Assembly: GCF_000471905.2 (NCBI RefSeq)
Contig: NW_006494931.1
Coordinates: forward strand, 6,371,365-6,435,364
From: Amborella trichopoda
Taxonomy: Eukaryota > Streptophyta > Magnoliopsida > Amborellales > Amborellaceae
Reading direction: 5' to 3'
Length of the DNA stretch: 64,000 nucleotides
The position numbers were made by a program, and so were the translations under genes. This document shows positions 55,457 to 64,000 of the stretch, piece after piece. Position 1 is the first letter of the stretch. Every line of letters begins with the position of its first letter. Below the pieces are notes generated by a model, which worked only from the letters and a program-made list of their open reading frames with translations, searched no databases and was not told where the DNA came from.

Positions 55457-57511
55457 TGTCAAAGGAAAATATATATTGTATATCAGGTTAATATGGAAGG
55501 TGTATATTATAATCAGTAAATATGGGAAGGGTAAGCACAATATCTTGTATTTTATGGTAAGTCTAGGTATAATATAGGTGTATATGATTTATTTTTATTT
55601 TTATCATCTGTAATTTGTCTAATAGGCACATGGAGTCTCTTTTGAGACACTTGAGACACTATCTTGAGAAACCTGAGACTCTTCATATGGTATCATAACC
55701 ATATTCATCTTTGATGTATTCATTCATCCATTCATTTATAATCAAGTTTGTTAATATGTTATTACTCGATCCTATTCCGAACATATGAAATCTGACCCAG
55801 TTAGTGGGAAAATCCAGTTTAACTGAAGATCTACCAAAAATAAGCACTACAGATCTGCCGAAAATTCCATCCTTTGCATCTGTTCTAAAACTTATGTTCC
55901 CAAACTTTGCTCTGCAAATTGGTTAACTTTTTTCTAAAAATTCAGTATCGTTTTATCTCTTTAATGTTCTCTTTTGTTGTTGTCGTTTTGAATGGGATTT
56001 TGTCTTCATGCGTGATCAATCCCCTTGCAAAAATCTTCCCCCTTCTTTGCCTTGTGCTGCTTGTTTGCTTTGTGGACTCTCAGGTCCCCATTGTTCACAT
56101 GGATGGACACTATCTTTGAAGCATAGAAGGCATTTCAGGTAATAGTACTTGGGGTATCAGAGGACTACAACAAATTATAGTATTAATTTGTTTTACAATT
56201 TTGGTTGCAAATCAAGATTATGAATTGTACAAGGTTGACACTTGAAGACAATGTGAATCTCCAATATTTGTGCCACATGGCTTTCCTTCTTGCCCAACTT
56301 TATTTCATGGTCCATGTGATTATGAACTAGTAAGTCAAAGTTCATCCATGGAAAAGTTCTCATCTCTACGTATGGCTTTGAACATCAAACCTGAAATCTT
56401 TGATGAACGCGTACAACCCAATTTCGTCAATGCAACCTCACATTTTTGGTGAAACAATCATGTCTCTCTCCTCATCTTGCTTCTGCCTTTTCAAAGATTA
56501 TATGGATCCGGTTTATTTGGGGTGAGTTTTCATTTCTTTCTCTAGTCTGAAATAATGTAAATCATTTATCTTGTGAGCCCTCAACACTTGCTTCTACCCC
56601 TCAGATCTGCCCCACCCCTAAAATCAACCACTCTCCCAGTGAACCAAATCCATCAATCAAAATTGCTCTGAAACCCTTCGATCGAAAAAATAAAAAAACC
56701 ATGTCTTGTTTATGATATTATCTTCTCTGTGTGTTTTTTTCTATATGATTGATTATGTTTTTCCGTTAATCGATCATGTTTTTCTGTCTGTGAGCTGTTG
56801 AATGCATCACAGAATGTACGAAGTCTTGTTGGCTCTTTCAAGTACCATTATGATATTATCTTCTATGTCTGTTCTTTTCTATATGATTGATTATGTTGTT
56901 CTGTTAATTGATCATGTTTGTCTATTTGCGAGCTGCTGAATCTGTCTCGGAATATACCGAGTTTTGTTGGCTCTTCCAAGAGCCATTCTGTTTTTTGAGC
57001 TATCTCAACTATTTTTTTGTCTCTGGAGAAGATTTGGAGTTTTTGTTTGTAACTCAAGCCTACTCTATTCAAGCTGTCTGTTTCTGAGGTTTGTTGATCT
57101 GTCGTTGCTTGAACTTACCCTGTTTTGTTATTCATATGTACTTGTTGATCAAGCAATTTGAGAATGGCAACCACTGCTTCTACTGATTACTATGCACATG
57201 AAGATCCAATAACTTGTTTATGCAACTAGTGTTCAAACTCCATGTGCTCTCTTTCATAGCATCTTGAGTTTGAAGGGGAGTTTCAAAGGAAAGTATACAT
57301 TGTATATCAGGTTAATATGGAAGGTGTACAGTAAATATGGGAAGGGTAGGCTCAATATCTTGTATTTTATGATAAGTATGGGTATAATATAGGTGTTTAT
57401 GATTTATTTTTATTCTTATAATATATAATTTGTCTATAAAAGACAAATCTATATATTCATACGTTTAATGAACACAGGGAGTCTCTTCAGAAAAACCTGA
57501 GACTCTTTACA
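55457..57511 (+). mobile_element. small non-autonomous LTR element, Copia-type, with both LTRs
   Basis: The 5' LTR is about 55457-55685 and the 3' LTR about 57281-57511; they align over most of their length with several indels, so the element is a fossil of appreciable age. A primer-binding site of the initiator-tRNA-Met type (tggtatca) lies at 55688-55695 and a polypurine tract (gaaggggag) at 57272-57280, both as in Copia elements. The interior of about 1.6 kb has no recognisable gag or pol, so it is a TRIM/LARD-like non-autonomous element. It contains a gene-like stretch near 56270-56452 and a 138-bp tandem duplication at 56711-56986. Confidence 0.8.
56711..56986 (+). repeat. tandem duplication, 138-bp period
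   Basis: Unit 1 starts tatgatattatcttctctgt at 56711 and unit 2 tatgatattatcttctatgt at 56849. Shared blocks are ctatatgattgattatgtt, aatcgatcatgtttttctgt/aattgatcatgtttgtctat and ttgttggctctttca/ttgttggctcttcca. It lies within the LTR element. Confidence 0.88.
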
Positions 57512-58439
57512 AGATAGATTATTGCTCACAGGCACCATTAGAGGAGGAGATCCAGAGTGGGGTGTGCAAAGTCCAGTTGGAGTAATCTTTTATGTTTTTT
57601 GTTCCCATAAGTATTGAGTGTTTCATGATCCCAAGATCAAGTTTATGTAATTATGTTTGTGCAATAAACAATTGTTAAAGTGGCAACACATGAGAGTCAT
57701 TGGTATTCTTTGTGTTTTTATTGTTTCTCTTTATAGATTTGGACATATATAAGTAATCCGACTGGTGAAAATAAAGAAAGAAAGAAAAATTTTAATTGGT
57801 ATATGCTTGCCAAGGTCACATAGTCTAGCTTTTATTTTTATATATGTAATAAAACATAAGAAAATCATAAAAAATTTAGTTTTATTCCCAACCACCAACA
57901 AAGGCTTGAAAATGCTACGGTTGCTGTGTCTTAGGCTGTCCATGGACCCCTATTACAATAAATGAAAGACTGGTGTTGGGTTTGGATATCTATATGGTAA
58001 TGGCTTAATCATGTACATCAATAGCATGGGCACTATAGATATTGGGGTACCAAACCATCATAATTCTCGATTTCTCCTCATACTTGTTAAAAATCAAGGA
58101 ATTGCTAAAACCAAGCCTCTTAGACCATCTGAATCCTGATTGACCTCGCATTTTTACTGTAAGTAAACAATAGATATGAAATTCATAATGTAAAATAACA
58201 CTTTTAATGTCATAGATATTACCTTCATTATTAATGCCCCTAATATTCCAAGATAAGATAAACTTCTGGTCCTTAAATTATCATTCTAGACCTTAAAAAA
58301 GAAAGACCTCTTGTTATTTTGAGTAAGTGATTTTTTATCAACAAGGTTTCCTTTGGTTAATATTATATGCTTTCATCTTTCTTTTCTGGAAGTCTATTAT
58401 CTTCTTCAAATTCGAAGATACCTTTGAAGTTACACCAAA
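57512..58439. other. intergenic, no feature seen
   Basis: AT-rich sequence without recognisable gene. Part of it may be decayed LTR-element DNA, since a gag fragment starts at 58440. Confidence 0.4.
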
Positions 58440-58790
58440 TCAAGGTCAACTTTCTTATATTTCATTATCTTTTGATACTCTTTCTAAGATTGGGGCAGCT
58501 TGTGAATTATAACACTTACTTGAAAAGATTCATCTAAGTGAATACCATAATACTTAGATTTATTGACTACAAACTGTAACTTATATACTTGAAGAAGAAT
58601 TGGCTTGTTTTCAATGAATAAAAGGTCCAAAAAATTAGAAATTAGATATCTTTTATTTCTAGTCTTTTCTATGATATATTTGGTTTCAAGAAGCTTACAT
58701 AACCCTCTTGCTGTCACAAGAGATGCATGCAAATCGTATATGGGATCCTCTAATGCATTGAGAATATGGCCTTTGTAGATGTAGTTATCA
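58440..58790 (-). mobile_element. Copia-type gag fragment, fossil
   Basis: The minus strand reads as a piece of the UBN2-type gag domain of plant Copia elements, recognisable by LHASLVTARGLCKLLETKYI and FQVSVIIHKLPQS. It is an isolated, broken piece. The repeats at 52666-52875 and 59075-59255 could be remains of its LTRs. Confidence 0.65.
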
Positions 58791-59074
58791 TCAATCCACC
58801 TTTTGTAAGATTAAATTTTTCTCCTCAATGGAATCTTCAGTTGGTTGCAGCAGTTTAAGCATATATTCAGTGACTATGTAAGACACTTTGAGTGTAGTGA
58901 GTAAGAAGAGTACATTTTGCTACCAACTTTTGACATTCATTCCATTGAAGTGCTCTACCCTTATGAAATTGTGGATTATAACTTTCAACGTGAGTCATGG
59001 CAGTTTCCTTGTTTTCACCCATGAAATATCATCTGGAATTATTGGAGATCGGATGGGTGAAATAGGAACACAAA

Positions 59075-59255
59075 GATAGAACAAATTAGGCAAATGTTAA
59101 GTTTGAATCCTTCCTATTTTTGGGCATGCAGAGTTCTTCTCAAGATGATGTTTGCTGCCCTTCGATACTGTAATTCGTGTGTATAAGAAATACAATTCAT
59201 CCTTAAGATACAAGAAACATAATGTCTCTTTTGATGCTTCAAAACTCTAAGCACT
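59075..59255 (-). repeat. repeat shared with 52666-52875, possible LTR part
   Basis: See the partner at 52666-52875. Similarity covers about 180 bases in the same orientation and stops on both sides. Confidence 0.45.
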
Positions 59256-59699
59256 AGGATGGGAACAAAACCAATGAGATTATGCATAATAAAAAATCTC
59301 AACCTAGCCTCTAGTGCTCACTCTAGCTATATTCCCTAATAAAAAATACAGGTTGAAGGCACCAACTTTGAGTTCCATATGAAATACAAACAACCTTTAG
59401 TTGGAGAGATCATGGTAGTTTGGTGGATAATGGGGAGTTTTAAAGAATAGAAGTCTGAGTCGCAAGCAACCTCCTTGAATAGTAGCATTATTCACCTTGT
59501 TTTGAATCATCATATTGTAAAAGTAAACTGGAGATTTATATATTTAAGAACCCAAAAAACATGTAAATCTTTCTTGGATCGTTGTTCACGATCATCGAAA
59601 AATAAGAATAGAATAGTAGATGTAAACATACCTTTCATGATCCAACAATAAAAGAAAATGACTTCTTGTTATGATTTCTAAAGGGGTGGATCAGCCTTC

Positions 59700-62600
59700 A
59701 CATCTTTTCTCCTCCAAACTTAATGGGAAACTTTCTCATGGAGAATGAGCAAGTGCTGAGACTGTCACCTTATATCCTTTCCTTATTATGATTCTTTCTT
59801 TTTTCCTAATCCATCATAGGTAGTTATCTTTAAGAGAGAGTAGGGGAGATGATTATCATTAATCTTTATCTTAATATTGGATAATTGACTCACTTAAATT
59901 GTGTACAATATTATATGTATACAATTATCATTAGACCACAAATTAGGGATATTTTCCAACATTTTCCCACTAGGGTTAACAATAATTATTATTTGAAATA
60001 CATCCTCAATTCAAGCAAATGCAAAATATTCTCTCAAAATTAAGACTTTGACAAGTGAAACTACTAATACCAAATCATGAAGGATAATTGTATTCTAGAA
60101 ATGACACATTGTTGTTCCATAGTTATAGTATTAGCACCAACACTCTCTATAGTATCCAACATTTAACCTTTATGGTGGACAAAAATTTTATGATATAGTA
60201 AAAATCCATTTCCCACCTAAAAATGGTCCAAAACTTTATATCATGTTATTCTTATCTATACATATAAAACATGAACTTCGATGCATCCAATATGCATAAA
60301 TCAAATTGAATAAGTGTCACATACTGTATGGAAGCAATATAACTCCTACTAACTAAGCGCATCCCTCATGTCAGTAAATCCATATGAGCAACATGCTCTA
60401 CAAACCATTTGGGATTCAAACCCTTGGTCAAGCTAACAACAATCATCAGTTTTGTACTGATGTGCTCAATGGACACTATAAGTTCTCTTACCTTCTCCCT
60501 TATAATAAGATATTTAATTTTTATATGTTTAGATAAGTCCAAGCTCTTGTTGTTTTAAAAGAAGAAACTGCTGCAGAATCATCAAATTAAAATCTCAATA
60601 GCTTAGATATAAAATCTATAACCCGAAGACCCGAAATAAAATTCTGCAACTACAAAGCTTGCTTGGTAGCCTTATAGCAAGCTGTAAATTTTGCTATCGT
60701 AATCGACGAGTTTCCATGGAACGACTCCACCAGCCATCATAAACATATAACCTGATGTCGACTTCTTATCATCTGGATAGGTAGTAAAATCTATAACCAA
60801 ATATCCAATCACATTAAGATGATCAATTTACTTTATGTGAGTATAATATTCTTTATCCCTTGCATATACGTCATTATTTTCTTAGCCGCTTTCCAATTTT
60901 CTAGCCATTGGTTACTCTGATATCTAGCTAATATATTGACCACAAATGTTGTATTTGGACAGGTGCAGTCCTGAGCATATATGTAATTTCCCAGAGCTAA
61001 TACATAAGGGATATTTTTTATATTCTTCCTTTATAAGTTATTTTTGGGATATTATAATTTTTGACTTTATCATTATTGATAATAAGCGCTATACTTGGAG
61101 AACAATTATGTATACTATACCTTTTGAGCTCAGTCTTAATATATGCCTTTTGTGATAGTCCCAAAATTCCTTGAGATCAATCTCAATGATTTTTTGTGCT
61201 AATCACACATGAAGCTACACCCAAGTCCTTCATATCAAAGATAAAAATATTTATTTCATGCAACATATGAAAGTCACAGTTGGCAGTAGAATGTCATTTA
61301 TATGTAGAACCAAAATAGTGAATCTGCTCCCATGGAACTTGAGATTTATCCACAAGATTCTCCAGTAATTCGGAAGACCTAAAAAGTAATAACTTATAGA
61401 CATTAAATCTAATTTTTTCAAAAGGGTTATAAAATCTGACTTCTGCAGAGCATCCCATAGATGCAAATGTTTTAAACTAGGCTTCCTACTAGCCCATAAC
61501 TTCAAATAGGGTCTCTGGTATAGCATTTTACTAAGAATAAGATTCACTATTTAGACAACAATCTTCATGGCTCCAAGCTAATTTGAGTTACAAACTAAGC
61601 TTATTACTTGACTAATCTCTGTAGCTTTTCTCTTGGGATGTGCCCTAGCCTTCTACGCTACAACATAAAAATTCTCATTCACATTTTTATGTTTCACATC
61701 ACACACATGAAGGGATAAAAGGGATTCAACAAAAAATATAATCCAAATTCAATTTATAGAGACCATTACATAAATTTTCAGAACCCACAATACACTCATT
61801 ATGAAATAAGAAGTAATTTTTATTGTGAGAATTAAATTAAAACTATAAATATCTAATTTTCATACTAATATAAGATTATGCCCAACAGTTGACACATTAA
61901 CAGTATCTCTCAGGTCTAGTACAAGACAAGCATCTAGAATTAACCTAATTACTTATATCGCCTTTATGTTTTCCTCAACTTCATTTTCCATCACAAGCCT
62001 CTATTCTCCATGATTGAGTCTTTGATTGTTGATGGATATATTTATTTTCCAACCACTTCTTATATTTGAAGCAATCTCTCTTCAAATAGCATTTCTTCCT
62101 GCAAAAGAAGTGCTTTCTTTTCTTCCGGTCATTTTATTTCTTAATTTGAGGAGTAGTCACATTTGATTGATAATTTGCATGTGTCCCATAACCTTTTTAT
62201 AACCTTTATTTTCTAATCCTCTAAATGGTCCTTTTCTGCCTTAGCTAGTCACCGCTAAATGGGCAACTTCTAGCTTATTTTGATTTAATATTCCTTATTC
62301 TTGAACACACGTAATTTGAATTTCATTCAAACTCCACTTTTCCTTATGAGTTTTATAAGCAAGCTTGAAGTTATCAAACTGCGCAAGCAAAGAGTTGAGA
62401 ATGAACATCACTAGAAAACCTTATGAGATATCCATGTCAATAGATTTCAACTGATTTGTGATATCAAGTATTTGTATAATATGGTCCCTAATAGAGCTGT
62501 GATCATCATACCTTATAGTCAGTAACTTTGTCATAAGGGTGTTTGCCAAGGCTTTAGTGGGACCTACAAATTGTTCCTGTACTTTGCTCATGAAACTCTC

Positions 62601-62890
62601 AGCATTGTTCTTATTAGGAATAACACCACATATAGTCTTACTTAGAAACCTCATCATAATCATGAAGCTCATACTGTTAGATCTTTTCTATTTCTCATAT
62701 TTAACTTTTTGTTTAGTAGTGCTTATATTGCTAGGTTTGGGAGGTTCATCTTCATGCAAGGCTAAATTAAGATCCAAAATACCTAGCGTGATATCAATAT
62801 TTAGCTTCTAATCAGAGAAGTTAGATCTATTCAGAGTTTCAATTCCGGCTAAGTATCCAGTAAGTGTAGAGGGATTTAGAGCTTCCATGA
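59700..62890 (-). mobile_element. decayed Copia LTR element, incomplete
   Basis: On the minus strand parts of a Copia element lie in order: gag start near 62890 and gag UBN2 domain at about 62350-62670 (ESFMSKVQEQFVGPTKALAN), end of integrase at about 61440-61510 (LYQRPYLKLWASRKPSLKHL), an RT piece near 61250-61370, an RNase H piece near 60690-60790 (DDKKSTSGYMFMMAGGVVPW), and a polypurine tract with the 3' LTR start (tgttggaaaatatcc) near 59967. The 3' LTR continues to lower coordinates with an unclear end. The body is shorter than a complete Copia element, with parts missing and many breaks; it is an old fossil. The 5' LTR is not seen and may be outside the window. Confidence 0.8.
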
Positions 62891-64000
62891 TTTTAGAACA
62901 ATTAAGCTCACAAAATTGTATTTACCCATAAACTTGAGTAATTAATATTCCATTATCTTAAAGTCAAATACCTTTAGTAAAAGGATGCATCATCACAACC
63001 CCTCATTTGGGCCGAGATTATGACATGCAAACGGTCTATTGTTAGTGAACAATCAATCCTTATGTCCATTATAGGGCTTGTTGATCACAAACATTATAGA
63101 TAACAAAGACGTTACTCTTTTGGGTTTAACGCCATCTATGTCTACAGTGCCCACACCAACCACCCTATTCTGTCAAGTCGTACAGATTAAAAAACCACCT
63201 TTAGGTTTGATTTTTACTTGTAACGGCTCAATGCCAATTTGTGGGCTCCTTGATGATTCACACTTTTTGTTTTTATTACCAAAATCAATTAAAACAAAAA
63301 TTATTATTGAGAATCATCAAATATTTTAATACCATCCAAGTTCTCATGATTGCACCACTTTGGCGGTTACACAATCATTCTTACTTGTTTGGTTTAAAAT
63401 AAGGATCACCCACCCTTAATTGACTAAACGAATTTAACTTGGCTTTTATTTATTTATTTATTTATTGATTTACTATAGGCAAATTTTAGTCTGCTAAAGG
63501 ATAAGAGATTGCATAGTAAACAATAACTGACATAAATTTGCAATCCATTTTAAAATGAAAATTCACATTTTTCTAAATATTAAAATACCACATAAGGCAC
63601 CTTATATCAATACCGCTTAAATACTAATTGATATCTCATAACTGAGGAAACTATATAAGAAAATCATATTCCACACATGAATCCTTTAAACAGAAAAACC
63701 CCAAGATAGAATTAAAAGAGACCAAAAAAGCTATTCACTAAGAATTGCTAAAAGCATAAACCAACGTACTATAGGAGATGCCACTGTTGCATGTTCTCAA
63801 TCATGAGCTGGTGTTATCCCAACACAGCATGAAGAATGCAATATACTAACTAAGTCAGTCAACCAAAATTTGCGCTCAAAACAAACACTATGTGCATAAT
63901 AAAAAATATATGAATAAAACAAGTATACACTAGAGATCACGCGCATATATGCACAAAATATATGCAGTCGTGGGAGGCAAAGGCACACAGGGGGATAGGG
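62891..64000. other. sequence upstream of the Copia gag, no feature seen
   Basis: AT-rich sequence that may include the leader of the Copia fossil. A tttattta microsatellite is at about 63445-63475. No gene is recognised up to the window end. Confidence 0.35.

Overview
The window is nuclear DNA of a flowering plant. It carries two intact intron-bearing host genes whose products match plant proteins closely, and the rest is dense in plant transposable elements: L1 and RTE LINEs, hAT, Mutator (MULE), Copia-type LTR fossils and MITEs. The species cannot be fixed from sequence alone. An assembly gap of N lies at 19298-19628.

Layout. (1) 130-15176, plus strand: the gene for cytochrome c oxidase subunit 6b-1 (five coding exons, 157 aa). 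Its fourth intron is about 12.3 kb. It holds a decayed hAT transposon on the opposite strand, a 4.5-kb L1 LINE inserted into that hAT with an 18-bp target duplication, a 44-bp RTE tail insertion with a 12-bp target duplication, and a decayed RTE LINE. (2) 17.3-19.3 kb: a PPR-gene fragment cut off at a hAT-like end, then an A-rich minisatellite running into the gap. (3) 20.0-27.2 kb: a degenerate Mutator-like element whose inverted ends enclose two convergent gene relics, a plant mobile domain (PMD/MAIN-like) gene on the plus strand and a MULE transposase on the minus strand. This is the most interesting unit of the window. (4) 28-35.9 kb: repeats, a second L1 relic and MITEs. (5) 36296-39598, minus strand: a cytochrome b561 (transmembrane ascorbate ferrireductase) gene with four coding exons, 225 aa. 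(6) 40-52.4 kb: gene-free, packed with MITEs nested in one another, several with exact target duplications, and a TIR element that carries a 100-bp tandem repeat. (7) 52.6-64 kb: fossil Copia-type LTR material, including one small non-autonomous element with both LTRs, and tandem duplications.

The two host genes have no functional link visible here. The COX6B product belongs to mitochondrial complex IV. The b561 product is a membrane electron carrier using ascorbate. Everything else is mobile or repeated DNA, and the nesting gives a relative order of insertions: hAT before L1 in the COX6B intron, and three MITE layers at 50-51 kb.
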